The position numbers and the translations under genes are program-made. From JABJAG01 sp038137215 (GTDB taxonomy: Bacteria > Pseudomonadota > Alphaproteobacteria > UBA6615): a stretch of 64,000 nt of DNA. Each line of letters begins with the position of its first letter. Within the stretch, counting starts at the first letter, position 1. The notes under the pieces were generated by a model. It saw only the letters and a list, made by a program, of their open reading frames with translations, was not told the DNA's origin and ran no database searches. Below, in pieces: positions 43,969 through 56,232 of the stretch. The stretch spans positions 51,392 to 115,391 of the forward strand of contig JAYQBG010000008.1 in assembly GCA_038137215.1 (NCBI GenBank), given 5' to 3'.

Positions 43969-45786
43969 TTACAGGCTGCCCGCACCCGACGCTTCGCGAA
44001 CGAGATTGAGAAGTTTCGTACTGTTCTCTTCGTTCATCTCGTCCTTGGCATCCCTCTTTGCATCCGCGCGATCAGCATCCAGTCGCGAACGGCCAAATCG
44101 CACAAGCATCTCGTCCAGCGCGGATCGTGCTTCCGGTACAGTTGCGTCCGGCTTCGCGAAAGAAGCCTGACGATACACCTGCGCATGCAATACCACCCCC
44201 AACAGCCGCTCATGGCCGATTTCGTTCAAATGGCGCTGCAAGTCGCGTGTGTCAAGCACTGGCGACGTAAAAGCGAGGTTTAAAATCACATCCAGCAGGG
44301 TGTCAAGTTCCCTGTTTTGCAGGGAAATTTCATTCAGGGCCTCAATCGAGTCATGAATCAGGTCCGGGTGATTGATCAGCGTGGCGAGCAAAACCCGCTC
44401 CTGCACGGCTTTCATGGCGCCAATATCGCCCCGTACGCCCAATCCGGGCACCAGTTCGGGCTTCCGGTCGCGCCAGTCGCTCCGTTTGCCGCCGCCCGGC
44501 CGCCCCCCGGAGGCGCGCGGTTGGAAGAACAGGTCTTTGAGGCGTTGCCGGAAGCTCTGCTGATAGTGGTACTTCACGCCTTCATCGGCGATGGTCGCCA
44601 CCCGCATGTTGACCCGGCGCTCCAGATCGGCGCGGCGTTCGGGCGTATCGTGACGGGCGGCGGACACCTCGGACTGCCAGATCACATCGGCCAGTTGATG
44701 GGCCCCGTCCATGAGCTTCGAAAAGCCTTCCGCGCCACGCGACTGCACCAGCGAATCCGGGTCTTCGCCGGCCGGCAGGGTCATGAACCGCAGCGTCTTG
44801 CCGGGCTTGAGCAGCGGCAGGCCGCGCTCGGCGGCACGCAAGGCGGCACGCGCGCCCGCATTGTCACCATCGAAACAGAGCACCGGCTCGTCGGTCACCC
44901 GCCAGAGCAGACCGATCTGCTCTTCGGTCACCGCCGTTCCCAGGGGCGCGACCGCATGGGGCAGCCCCGCCTGGGCGAGCGCGATCACGTCGGTATAACC
45001 TTCCGCGACGATCACGGTGCCGGACGCGCGCGAGGCCTCGCGGGCCATGGCAAAATTGTAGAGATTGCGGCCCTTGTGAAAAAGCGGCGTTTCGGGCGAG
45101 TTCAGATATTTCGGCTGCCCGTCTCCCAGAATGCGCCCGCCAAAGGCGATCACCCGCCCGCGCCCGTCGGCAATCGGGAACATCACCCGGTTAAAGAAGT
45201 AGTCGCGCGGGTCGCCGCCGCCCTCGGGCATCTTGATCAGTCCCGCTTCGACAAGCTGCTCCTTGCGGATGCCCTTGCCCTCCATCGCCTGGAGCAGCCG
45301 GCCCCGCCCGTCAGGGGCATAGCCCAGCCGGAACCTGGCGATGGTTTCATCGGTAAAGCCGCGTCCGCGCAAGTAATCATAGGCTTCACGGCCGCCGGAC
45401 TGACGAAGCTGGTCCTCGTACCAGTGGCAGACCATCTCCACGACGTCATAGAGCGAAGAGCGGACCTTGGCGCGCTCACGCTCTTCGGGGGATGACTGGG
45501 GCACCTGCAATCCCGCCTGCCCGGCCAGCCGTTCCACCGCCTCGGGAAAGCTCAGCCCCTCGGTTTCCATCACGAAGGTGATGACATCCCCGTGCTCGCC
45601 GCAGCCGAAGCAGTGATAGAACGCCTTCTCGTCATTCACCGTGAAGGATGGCGTCTTTTCATTGTGAAAGGGGCACAGGCCCGCATGTTCGCGGCCCTTG
45701 CGTACCAGACGCACCTTTCGCCCCACGACTTCCGATACCGGAAGCCGTGCACGCAACTCATCGAGAAATTGCGGCGGAAAGGCCAT
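43969..45786 (-). CDS. dnaG: DNA primase
   Basis: The start is set at MAFPPQFLDELRARLPVSEV, the usual DnaG beginning; an in-frame upstream start would add 18 unrelated residues. The 605-residue enzyme has the N-terminal zinc finger (LCPFHNEKTPSFTVNDEKAF, YHCFGCGEHGDV), the catalytic core (LGYAPDGRGRLLQAM, FNRVMFPIADGRGRVIAFGG) and the TOPRIM motif (GTVIVAEGYTDVIALAQAGL; PVLCFDGDNAGARAA). The C-terminal DnaB-interacting domain follows. It makes RNA primers for replication. Upstream, 45787-45910, is a short gap with no further gene. Confidence 0.96.
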   Translation of the reverse strand: MAFPPQFLDELRARLPVSEVVGRKVRLVRKGREHAGLCPFHNEKTPSFTVNDEKAFYHCFGCGEHGDVITFVMETEGLSFPEAVERLAGQAGLQVPQSSPEERERAKVRSSLYDVVEMVCHWYEDQLRQSGGREAYDYLRGRGFTDETIARFRLGYAPDGRGRLLQAMEGKGIRKEQLVEAGLIKMPEGGGDPRDYFFNRVMFPIADGRGRVIAFGGRILGDGQPKYLNSPETPLFHKGRNLYNFAMAREASRASGTVIVAEGYTDVIALAQAGLPHAVAPLGTAVTEEQIGLLWRVTDEPVLCFDGDNAGARAALRAAERGLPLLKPGKTLRFMTLPAGEDPDSLVQSRGAEGFSKLMDGAHQLADVIWQSEVSAARHDTPERRADLERRVNMRVATIADEGVKYHYQQSFRQRLKDLFFQPRASGGRPGGGKRSDWRDRKPELVPGLGVRGDIGAMKAVQERVLLATLINHPDLIHDSIEALNEISLQNRELDTLLDVILNLAFTSPVLDTRDLQRHLNEIGHERLLGVVLHAQVYRQASFAKPDATVPEARSALDEMLVRFGRSRLDADRADAKRDAKDEMNEENSTKLLNLVREASGAGSL

Positions 45787-45910
45787 ACCCAAAATGATCC
45801 CGTCAGCGTCAAACGGTGAACGTAGCGTGCAAGAGCCCACCGAGTCTCAAAAGCGGCAATACGATGGGAATTATTTGCGTGTATTGCGGGGATAAAGCCC
45901 GCGATTGGCA

Positions 45911-46369
45911 TCAGCCGCCCAGGCGGGCCTTCACGATGCCGCTGGCGCGCCCGAAATCCATCTGTCCGGCGTAATTATCCCGCAAGGCGCCCATCACCGC
46001 GCCCATATCCTTCAGGCCAGTCGCGCCGAGTTCGGCGATGGTCTTGTCCACGGCCTCTTCGGTGGCCGCCGCATCGAGCTGTTCGGGCAGGAAACGCTGG
46101 ATGATGGTGATTTCCTCACCCTCCTGCTCGGCGAGTTCGAGCCGGCCGCCCTTTTCATACATGGAAATGGACTCGCGGCGCTGCTTGACCATGGTCTGGA
46201 GCATCTGGAGGATTTCATCATCGCTGATGCCGTCCGGATTGCCCTTGCTGCGGGCGGCGATGTCCCGGTCCTTCAGAGCAGCAATGATGAGACGCAGCGT
46301 CGAAACGGCGCGCTCATCCTTGTCTTTCAAAGCTGTCTTGTACGCGTCAGGAAGCTGGTCGCGGATCAT
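45911..46369 (-). CDS. GatB/YqeY domain protein
   Basis: The 152-residue protein begins MIRDQLPDAYKTALKDKDER and has the YqeY pattern VSTLRLIIAALKDRDIAARS, ILQMLQTMVKQRRESISMYE, EEGEEITIIQRFLPEQLD and the end MGAVMGALRDNYAGQMDFGR. The fold matches the tRNA-binding tail of the GatB amidotransferase subunit. YqeY often lies next to dnaG-rpoD, as here, and may bind tRNA; its function is not firmly known. The ATG at 46369 is used because the preceding frame is intergenic. Confidence 0.9.
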   Translation of the reverse strand: MIRDQLPDAYKTALKDKDERAVSTLRLIIAALKDRDIAARSKGNPDGISDDEILQMLQTMVKQRRESISMYEKGGRLELAEQEGEEITIIQRFLPEQLDAAATEEAVDKTIAELGATGLKDMGAVMGALRDNYAGQMDFGRASGIVKARLGG

Positions 46370-46485
46370 GATTTCTTGCCTTGTTTGGAAGCGCAGGACG
46401 GTAGCCGATTTGCGCATCGAGCGCAACGAAAGGACGAAAGTCTTAACCAGCTGTTTTTGTTCACATTTTTCATCCCCAGCCTCGC

Positions 46486-46514
46486 TTGACGACTCTGACC
46501 CTGTGCCGTAAACA
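46486..46514 (+). promoter_or_regulatory. Candidate sigma-70 promoter for carAB
   Basis: TTGACG at 46486-46491 and TAAACA at 46509-46514 are spaced by 17 bases, close to the alphaproteobacterial housekeeping consensus. They lie about 120 bases before carA in the divergent gap to the yqeY gene. Confidence 0.5.
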
Positions 46515-46634
46515 ACGCCGCAATTTGCGTGTCATACATGACACGCGCCGGCCAACCCTGGTCGGCCCGAAAACACATCATGCCCCGGTGGCCCGCGCGA
46601 TGCGCCCGGTCACCATTCCGAGGATCGGAGCGAT

Positions 46635-47807
46635 ATGGCCGCTTCCGCGCCACAAGACCGGAGCCAGCCTGAATGGGCGACCGGCGCATTGGTGCTGCCC
46701 GACGGCGCCGTTTTCTGGGGTCGGGGGATCGGTGCCACCGGCGCCTCCGTCGGTGAGGTCTGTTTTAACACCTCGCTGACCGGCTATCAGGAAATCCTGA
46801 CCGACCCGTCCTATGCCGGGCAGATCATCAACTTCACCTTCCCCCATATCGGGAATGTTGGAGCCAACGAAGAAGACGTCGAGACCACCACACCGGCCGC
46901 GCGCGGCTGTGTGCTGCGCGCCGATATCACCGACCCGTCAAACTGGCGGGCCGCCCAGCATCTCGACACCTGGCTCAAATCCATGGACCTGGTCGGCATC
47001 GCCGGCGTGGACACCCGCCGCCTGACACGGCACATCCGGGACAGCGGGGCACCCAATGGTGCCATTGTTCATCAGCCCAAGGGTGCGATCAACACCGCCA
47101 CGCTGCAGGCCGCCGCCAGTGACTGGCGCGGTCTGGAAGGCACCGATCTGGCCAAGGACGTGTCCTGCACCCAGACCTATATCTGGGACGAGACCCCCTG
47201 GTTGCTGGGACATGGCTACGGCACGCTGAAGAAGCCCAAGCGTCATGTGGTCGCCGTCGATTTTGGCGCCAAGCGCAACATCCTGCGATCGCTGGCCGGG
47301 CTTGACTGCAAGGTCACCGTCGTACCGGCCACGGCCACGGCCGAAGAGGTCATGCGCCACAAGCCCGACGGTGTGTTTCTCTCCAACGGCCCCGGCGATC
47401 CGGCGGCCACGGGCGAATACGCCGTGCCGATGATCGAGGGGGTGCTGAAATCCGGCACGCCCACCTTCGGCATCTGCCTGGGCCACCAGATGCTGGCCCT
47501 GGCACTGGGCGCGAAAACCGAAAAAATGCATCACGGTCATCGCGGTGCGAACCACCCGGTGAAGGACCTGGCGACCGGCAAGGTTGAGATCACCAGCCAG
47601 AACCACGGTTTCGTGGTGGAGGAAAAATCCCTGCCCGACAATGTAGAGATGAGCCACCAGTCCCTGTTTGACGGATCGCTCGAAGGCATCCGGGTCAAGG
47701 ACGCGCCGGTGTTTTCCGTCCAGTACCACCCCGAGGCGTCCCCGGGCCCGCATGACAGCCATTACCTGTTCGAGCGGTTCATCGAGATGATCGACGGACA
47801 GAGCTGA
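46635..47807 (+). CDS. carA: Carbamoyl-phosphate synthase small (glutaminase) subunit
   Basis: The 390-residue subunit has the N-terminal CarA domain (VLPDGAVFWGRGIGATGASV, GEVCFNTSLTGYQEILTDPS) and a class I glutamine amidotransferase domain from about residue 200. Its catalytic triad is visible: Cys in FGICLGHQMLALALG, and His and Glu in YHPEASPGPHD. It releases ammonia from glutamine and channels it to CarB for pyrimidine and arginine synthesis. carB follows after a single base. Confidence 0.97.
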   Translation: MAASAPQDRSQPEWATGALVLPDGAVFWGRGIGATGASVGEVCFNTSLTGYQEILTDPSYAGQIINFTFPHIGNVGANEEDVETTTPAARGCVLRADITDPSNWRAAQHLDTWLKSMDLVGIAGVDTRRLTRHIRDSGAPNGAIVHQPKGAINTATLQAAASDWRGLEGTDLAKDVSCTQTYIWDETPWLLGHGYGTLKKPKRHVVAVDFGAKRNILRSLAGLDCKVTVVPATATAEEVMRHKPDGVFLSNGPGDPAATGEYAVPMIEGVLKSGTPTFGICLGHQMLALALGAKTEKMHHGHRGANHPVKDLATGKVEITSQNHGFVVEEKSLPDNVEMSHQSLFDGSLEGIRVKDAPVFSVQYHPEASPGPHDSHYLFERFIEMIDGQS

Positions 47808-47808
47808 G

Positions 47809-51084
<3,276 letters not shown>

Positions 51085-51092
51085 ACGGCTTG

Positions 51093-51155
51093 ACCCGCCG
51101 GACGTTCGCTAAGGCCCGATTTGGGGGCCGGAAGCGGCCAGCGGCGGGTTTTTTA
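51093..51155 (+). terminator. Terminator downstream of carB
   Basis: ACCCGCCG (51093-51100) pairs with CGGCGGGT (51142-51149), followed by a T tract (TTTTTT). The enclosed segment holds a smaller stem GGCCGGAAGCGGCC. This branched stem plus T-run is a good rho-independent terminator of the carAB transcript. Confidence 0.75.
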
Positions 51156-51218
51156 GTCTCTCAAAGCCCCTTTGGCCTGCCGCATTTTGTGTGCGGCGAT
51201 TGAACGAGCAGTAAACCC

Positions 51219-51692
51219 ATGGACAAGCTCCCGATGACGACCCAGGGCCACCAAGCCCTTCAGGAAGAGCTGCGCAATCTGAAGTCGGTTGAACGGCCGA
51301 ATATTGTGAAAGCCATCGCGGCTGCGCGCGAACACGGCGACCTGTCGGAGAACGCCGAGTATCATGCCGCGCGCGAACGGCAGAGCTTCATCGAAGGCCG
51401 TATCGGCGAACTCGAGGACGCCATCAAGCGCGCCGAGGTCATCGACACCTCGAAGATCAAGGGCAAGACGGTCCGGTTCGGCGCTACGGTCAAGGTAGCC
51501 GATGAAGAAACCGACGAGGAAATCACCTATCAGCTCGTGGGCGAGCTGGAGGCCGATATCCAGCAGCGCAAGATTTCGATTGGATCACCGCTTGGCCGCG
51601 CCCTGATCGGGCGGGAGGTTGGCGACAGTGTCGAGGTCACCACGCCGAACGGCGTGCGCTATTTCGAGATCATGACGGTCCGCTTCAAATAG
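51219..51692 (+). CDS. greA: Transcription elongation factor GreA
   Basis: The 157-residue protein has the N-terminal coiled-coil hairpin (LQEELRNLKSVERPNIVKAI, AREHGDLSENAEYHAARERQ, with the acidic tip residues Asp and Glu of GDLSENAEY) and the C-terminal FKBP-like domain (ITYQLVGELEADIQQRKISI, GSPLGRALIGREVGDSVEVT). GreA stimulates transcript cleavage by backtracked RNA polymerase. The carAB-greA order is common in Alphaproteobacteria. The terminator after carB suggests a separate promoter at about 51156-51218. Confidence 0.97.
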   Translation: MDKLPMTTQGHQALQEELRNLKSVERPNIVKAIAAAREHGDLSENAEYHAARERQSFIEGRIGELEDAIKRAEVIDTSKIKGKTVRFGATVKVADEETDEEITYQLVGELEADIQQRKISIGSPLGRALIGREVGDSVEVTTPNGVRYFEIMTVRFK

Positions 51693-51705
51693 GCGTGAAC
51701 TCAAC

Positions 51706-51845
51706 CCATCGTCATGCCCGGATTTGATCCGGGCACATTTGCCCGACTGAGCCCTCACCCTGAGCCTGACGAAGGGCGAGGGCGGCATCCTCATACTTCG
51801 ACAAGCTCAGCATGAGGATCTCAAGAGACACGCGGATCAAGTCCG
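51706..51845. repeat. Cluster of dispersed intergenic palindromes
   Basis: Three inverted repeats fill the gap after greA: CCCGGATTTGATCCGGG, GCCCTCACCCTGAGCC with GAAGGGCGAGGGC, and CCTCATACTTCGACAAGC with GCTCAGCATGAGG; ACGCGGATCAAGTCCGCGT follows. These are well-known classes of short palindromic repeats in alphaproteobacterial intergenic DNA. They may end transcripts from both sides (greA and the convergent Lrp gene). Confidence 0.7.
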
Positions 51846-51871
51846 CGTAGACACCGGTTGGGTTCGGGGAA

Positions 51872-52399
51872 CTACTCCACCGGTTCGTCCACCGGCACGC
51901 TGGATGCGTATTTCGAACTCCGGATCACCTGAAACGTCTGCACCGTGGAAACATGGGGCGCGGCCGTCAGGCGTGCGGTCAGTTCATTTTCGTGCGCCGT
52001 GTTGCGCGCCACGATCCGCAGCATGAAATCACCACCCCCTCGGATCATGTCGCAGCGGCGGACTTCGGGCCAGGCGGTCATGTGCTCTTCAAACTCGCTC
52101 AATACCGTGTCGGACTGGCTCGTCAGGCCGACAAGCGCATGAAACGCGACTTCATAACCGAGTAACTCGGCATCGAGTTCGGCGTGATAATCCTTGATAT
52201 AGCCAGCCTCTTCGAGCGCGCGCACCCGGCGCAGGCAGGGGGGCGCCGAAATTCCGGCGCGGCGCGCCAGTTCGACATTGGTGATCCGGCCCTCGTCACG
52301 AAGATTTCTCAGGATACGGCGGTCGATGGCGTCGAGTTTGACCTTGCGGCTCTGCGCGGCCTTCCCGGCCACATCATCCCTGGATTCACTATCGGCCAT
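51872..52399 (-). CDS. Lrp/AsnC-family transcriptional regulator
   Basis: The 175-residue protein has an N-terminal extension rich in charged residues, then the AsnC winged helix (LDAIDRRILRNLRDEGRITN, VELARRAGISAPPCLRRVRA) and the RAM effector domain (DAELLGYEVAFHALVGLTSQ, RRCDMIRGGGDFMLRIVARN). Lrp proteins sense amino acids and act locally or globally. It is divergent from the ELM1-like gene across about 170 bp (52400-52570), in which I see no other gene. Confidence 0.92.
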   Translation of the reverse strand: MADSESRDDVAGKAAQSRKVKLDAIDRRILRNLRDEGRITNVELARRAGISAPPCLRRVRALEEAGYIKDYHAELDAELLGYEVAFHALVGLTSQSDTVLSEFEEHMTAWPEVRRCDMIRGGGDFMLRIVARNTAHENELTARLTAAPHVSTVQTFQVIRSSKYASSVPVDEPVE

Positions 52400-52570
52400 A
52401 ACTCTCGTTGTCTCCAGGGCGGCAGGGAATTTGCCGCATTCAGGGGGCCCGTGGGAATCAACGGGACGCGACCCTATAGTTGTCGTCTTGCCGGAGCTGA
52501 TGCTAGCAGATTGAAATTATATTTCAAACGAAGGCAGCGGCATTCCACATCATTCCATGGTCGCATATCG

Positions 52571-53545
52571 GTGAACCAGAGCTCTTCAAAAACCATCTCG
52601 TCCTGCTGGATATTGACCGACGGAAAGATCGGGATGGTCAACCAGTGCAGGGGGCTTACCGAAGTCCTGGGCCTGGATCCGGTCTCCAGGGTCATCCGGC
52701 AAGGCGCGCCCTGGCGCTGGCTGCCGCCCGCGCTCACGCCGGCCTCCCTTCGCGTTCTGTCCGCATCCTCCGAGAAACTGACCCCGCCCTGGCCCGACCT
52801 GCTGATTGCCAGCGGTCGCAAATCCGTCGCCCCCGCCCGGGCCATTCGCAAGGCCAGCAAGGGCGGAACCTTCTGTGTCCAGATTCAGAACCCCGGGGTG
52901 TCCCTCTCGGCTTTCGACCTAGTCGTGGCCCCGGCCCATGACGGCCTGAACGGAGAGAATGTCATCTCGACCACAGGTGCGCTTCATGGACTGACGCCGC
53001 GCGTTCTCGAGACCGCCCGTACAGCCTTCGCCGAACGCATCTCCCATCTGCGCCGCCCCCTGCTCGCGGTTCTGCTGGGCGGCGACAACGCGGTGTATCG
53101 CATGACCGAGGCCTTCAGCCACGATCTCGCCAAACAGCTTCGCACCCTGACAGAAACCGGCGGGTGGGGCCTGGCCATAACCCCGTCGCGGCGCACACCC
53201 GACCATGCCCGCCGCGCCATATCATCCGCGCTGCAAGGAACCGATGCGGAGATCTGGGACGAAACCGGCGAGAACCCCTATCTGGGCTATCTCGCCCATG
53301 CCGATGCCATCGTGGTGACCGGGGATTCCGTCAACATGGTGAGCGAAGCCACCGCCACCGGGAAACCCGTCTATGTGGCCCAGCTTGAAGGCGGGTCGGA
53401 GAAGTTCCGGCGGTTCCACAAGAACATGGAAAGCCGCGGCGTGACGCGCCCGCTCGAGGGCAAAATCTCGGACTGGGACTACGAACCGCTTGATGACACC
53501 GCAATGGTGGCCGCAGAGATACAACGACGGATTGCAATTGGCTGA
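52571..53545 (+). CDS. ELM1-like protein (mitochondrial fission ELM1 family)
   Basis: The GTG at 52571 begins VNQSSSKTISSCWILTDGKI, the proper start of the family (W-x-L-x-D-x-K-x-G-x-x-N-Q); the frame upstream overlaps the Lrp gene and is not coding. Further motifs are WPDLLIASGRKSVAPARAIR, LAVLLGGDNAVYRMTEAFSH and AIVVTGDSVNMVSEATATGK, which resemble the nucleotide-sugar binding end of GT-B glycosyltransferases. In plants ELM1 acts in mitochondrial fission; bacterial members have no proven role and are often near cell-envelope genes. Here it is followed by a 2OG oxygenase and an unrecognised large protein with 15-22 bp spacings, suggesting a three-gene operon. Confidence 0.83.
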   Translation: MNQSSSKTISSCWILTDGKIGMVNQCRGLTEVLGLDPVSRVIRQGAPWRWLPPALTPASLRVLSASSEKLTPPWPDLLIASGRKSVAPARAIRKASKGGTFCVQIQNPGVSLSAFDLVVAPAHDGLNGENVISTTGALHGLTPRVLETARTAFAERISHLRRPLLAVLLGGDNAVYRMTEAFSHDLAKQLRTLTETGGWGLAITPSRRTPDHARRAISSALQGTDAEIWDETGENPYLGYLAHADAIVVTGDSVNMVSEATATGKPVYVAQLEGGSEKFRRFHKNMESRGVTRPLEGKISDWDYEPLDDTAMVAAEIQRRIAIG

Positions 53546-53566
53546 GTCGCGATTTATGAGACGGAC

Positions 53567-54184
53567 ATGTCCATCATCGATTTCCAGGCACTGGCAGACG
53601 TCCCGCTCGCCCATGACCCCTACGACCATGTGCTGGTACCGGGACTGATCACCAGTGACGCGCTGGCCGCGGCCAACCGGGATTTTCCCGCGATCAGCAA
53701 ACCCGGCAGTTTTCCAACCCAACAGCTCGAATACGGGCCGGGCTTCGCAGCCCTCCTGGAGGCGCTTCAGGGTCCCGAACTGGCCGCTGCGCTGGGCGAG
53801 AAAATGGGGATCGATCTGCGTGACAAACCGACCATGGTGACGGTGCGTGGCCGCGCCCGCGCCACCGACGGACAGATACATATCGATTCCACCGGCAAGC
53901 TCGTCACGGTGCTTCTTTACATGAACCCCGCTTGGGAAGAACCGGGCGGTCAACTGCGCCTGCTGCGCAGCCCCGACGATCTGGAAGACTATGCGGTGGA
54001 GGTTCCGCCCGATGAAGGCACCTTCCTGGCCTTTCCCTGTGTCGAGAATGCCTGGCACGGACACCAGCCTTTCGAGGGCGAGCGGCGCACGATTCAGTTG
54101 AACTGGGTCAACAGCAAGGCCTACAAAACCCGTGAACAGGTTCGCCACTCCATCTCGGCATTTTTCAAGAAGCTCAAGGCATAA
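53567..54184 (+). CDS. 2-Oxoglutarate/Fe(II)-dependent oxygenase-like protein
   Basis: This 205-residue protein shows the double-stranded beta-helix pattern with the proximal metal motif HIDSTGKLVTVLLYMNPAWE (His-x-Asp at about 105-107) and a distal His region ENAWHGHQPFEGERRTIQLN, whose Arg would bind 2-oxoglutarate. No signal peptide. Such enzymes hydroxylate proteins, sugars or small molecules. Lying 21 bp after the ELM1-like gene and 14 bp before a large unknown protein, it may modify a glycan or a protein partner of the same small operon. The substrate is not known. Confidence 0.83.
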   Translation: MSIIDFQALADVPLAHDPYDHVLVPGLITSDALAAANRDFPAISKPGSFPTQQLEYGPGFAALLEALQGPELAAALGEKMGIDLRDKPTMVTVRGRARATDGQIHIDSTGKLVTVLLYMNPAWEEPGGQLRLLRSPDDLEDYAVEVPPDEGTFLAFPCVENAWHGHQPFEGERRTIQLNWVNSKAYKTREQVRHSISAFFKKLKA

Positions 54185-54198
54185 GGCAGGCGCAGCGC

Positions 54199-56175
54199 AT
54201 GGCGCTCGATATCAATACCTTTTCCAACGTCAAAGGCGGCTTCCCCTTCTTCAAGGCCGCCGGTCACCCGGCCGTCGCACCCAAGGCCCGCGCGCTTGTG
54301 GATCGCCTGGCCGGGATGGACACGATTGCCATCTACGACCCGTCAGGTTTCGCCCCCGCCTTTTCACAGCTCTATCCCTTCGACGATATGACGATTGCCC
54401 ATGTGTTCGTGCAGGACCTCGCCGCGCTGGGAGAGACGGTGCTGGGGCAGCAGACCCAGCCGGTCACCGATCTGGCATCCGCGAAGGTGTCCGCCGTGCT
54501 GGTCATGGCCTTCGATGCCGAGAAAACCGTGCGCGATATTGCCCATCTGGTACCGGACGGCACCGAGATCGTCACGCTGGATGAAATTCGCCTCCCGGCG
54601 GACCGCCTAACCAACAAGACGCGCTATCTCGATCCGCTGAACTTCGCGACGAACTTTGCCTTCTTCCGCGACGGACCGGACGGGCGCGGCAACAGGCTGC
54701 ACACCCGGATTGCGACCGCCAATTACTGGCACCGCTACGGCGCGGAAAATGTGAACCTCTGGCTCAGCCTAATCGACACCGACGGCAAGACCATCGGCCA
54801 GTGGGATCTGGCGCTGCCAGACTCCCCCGGCGGCATCACCATCGACAGCGCCGCGGTCTGCGCGCGTTTCGGCCTGGAGGAGATCACCGGCCAGCTGTTC
54901 GTGCACGCCATCGGGGTGAAGGGGCATGACATCGTCAAGTACGCGCTGGACACCTATGGCGACGATCCGCGCGATCTGTCCTGCACCCATGACGCCAATG
55001 CCTGGCCCGCAGACTTCTATGGTGGCCTGCCGGCGCCGAAAGACAATGAGCGGGTGATCCTCTGGATTCAGAACAGCCATCCCTGCGCGATCCCGTCCGG
55101 TGTGGTCGGCCTGAACCTGATGGGTCACCCGGAGACCGCCTGGCTCGACCGGGAAATTCCGGCCTTCGGATCCTATGCGCTCGACGCCGCCGATCTGCTG
55201 CCCGATGCGCGGTGGCCGGAACAGATCGAGGTCAATGCCGGGAAGCATTTCGTACGCCCGCGCTACGAGATCGAGACCCGTGACGGGGGTGAACTCGACC
55301 GGCGGCGCACCGCCCATGTGAATGTGGAACGCGTCGATCTGGAACCGAACTCGAAGATCGCCGAGATCGGCAACCTGATGGGCAAGGGCTTTCTGCTGCC
55401 CGCACCGGTGCTGCCCCGCGCGCAATTCCGCTCCATCGCCCTGCCCACACCGATGTCCACGACCCAGGAAACCCATCCGCTCGCCGCCCGTGTCTATGAC
55501 CGCAACGGGCAGGAGATCGCGCGCCATGCATTTGGCGAACTGCGCCGCAACGAGAGCGTCGCGCTGGACCTCGACGAATTGCTCAACGGCGAGGCCGCAC
55601 TCGATGACGAAGCCGGGCATATAGAACTGCTCTATGACTTCGGGGTCGCCACACGAGGCGTCGATGGCTGGCTGCATGGCCTGTTCCGCTACGAAGCGCG
55701 CGAGTCCGGCCATGCGGCGGAAACCAGCTTCGGGGCCCATATCTTCAACACCGCGCTGACCTGGCAGGGCGAACCGCAATCCTATTCCGGTGATCCGCCC
55801 GGGCTGTCCACACGGCTGTTCCTGCGCACCGACCCGGCCATGGCCGTGGGTGCAGAGGACAACGACACCTTCTGTCAGCTGATCTATCCGGCCTCGACCC
55901 CGTGGCATCAGACCTCCGATACCCTGCTGATGCTGTATGACGGCTCGGGCAACATCGTCGCCGAGACCACAGCCAAGATCCCCTGCGGTGGATCGTTCCA
56001 TTTCCGCCTGAGCGAGTTATTCGATGCCGAGGCGCGCGCAGCCGCCGCAAAATCAGGCGCGGCGGGCAGCGGCTATGTACTGATCCGCGACACCACCTGC
56101 CGCCTGTTCGGCTATCACGGCGTCATCGCACACGATGGCACCGCGTTCTCGCTGGATCATATGTTCGGGTTCTAG
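54199..56175 (+). CDS. Unrecognised 658-residue conserved-looking protein
   Basis: I do not recognise the family. The protein is soluble, without signal peptide, membrane helices, coiled coil or common catalytic motif. The first ~150 residues (FPFFKAAGHPAVAPKARALV, DTIAIYDPSGFAPAFSQLYP) resemble an alpha/beta nucleotide-binding fold. The remainder is rich in beta-strand-like stretches and Trp/His/Asp (TRIATANYWHRYGAENVNLW, LWIQNSHPCAIPSGVVGLNL, WLHGLFRYEARESGHAAETS). Three or four similar-length beta segments suggest repeated jelly-roll or sandwich domains. Codon usage looks like that of neighbouring genes. It is translated after the 2OG oxygenase gene with a 14-bp gap; a link to ELM1-type glycan work is inference only. 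Confidence 0.75.
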   Translation: MALDINTFSNVKGGFPFFKAAGHPAVAPKARALVDRLAGMDTIAIYDPSGFAPAFSQLYPFDDMTIAHVFVQDLAALGETVLGQQTQPVTDLASAKVSAVLVMAFDAEKTVRDIAHLVPDGTEIVTLDEIRLPADRLTNKTRYLDPLNFATNFAFFRDGPDGRGNRLHTRIATANYWHRYGAENVNLWLSLIDTDGKTIGQWDLALPDSPGGITIDSAAVCARFGLEEITGQLFVHAIGVKGHDIVKYALDTYGDDPRDLSCTHDANAWPADFYGGLPAPKDNERVILWIQNSHPCAIPSGVVGLNLMGHPETAWLDREIPAFGSYALDAADLLPDARWPEQIEVNAGKHFVRPRYEIETRDGGELDRRRTAHVNVERVDLEPNSKIAEIGNLMGKGFLLPAPVLPRAQFRSIALPTPMSTTQETHPLAARVYDRNGQEIARHAFGELRRNESVALDLDELLNGEAALDDEAGHIELLYDFGVATRGVDGWLHGLFRYEARESGHAAETSFGAHIFNTALTWQGEPQSYSGDPPGLSTRLFLRTDPAMAVGAEDNDTFCQLIYPASTPWHQTSDTLLMLYDGSGNIVAETTAKIPCGGSFHFRLSELFDAEARAAAAKSGAAGSGYVLIRDTTCRLFGYHGVIAHDGTAFSLDHMFGF

Positions 56176-56232
56176 ACTCGCGCCTGCGCGGTGCTAATCT
56201 TTCCCCCGGGAACAGAGCTTGGGGGGAACATC

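Noticed and set aside
52184..52570. Longer start for the ELM1-like protein
   Set aside because: The added region is antisense to the Lrp regulator and unlike the family N terminus.
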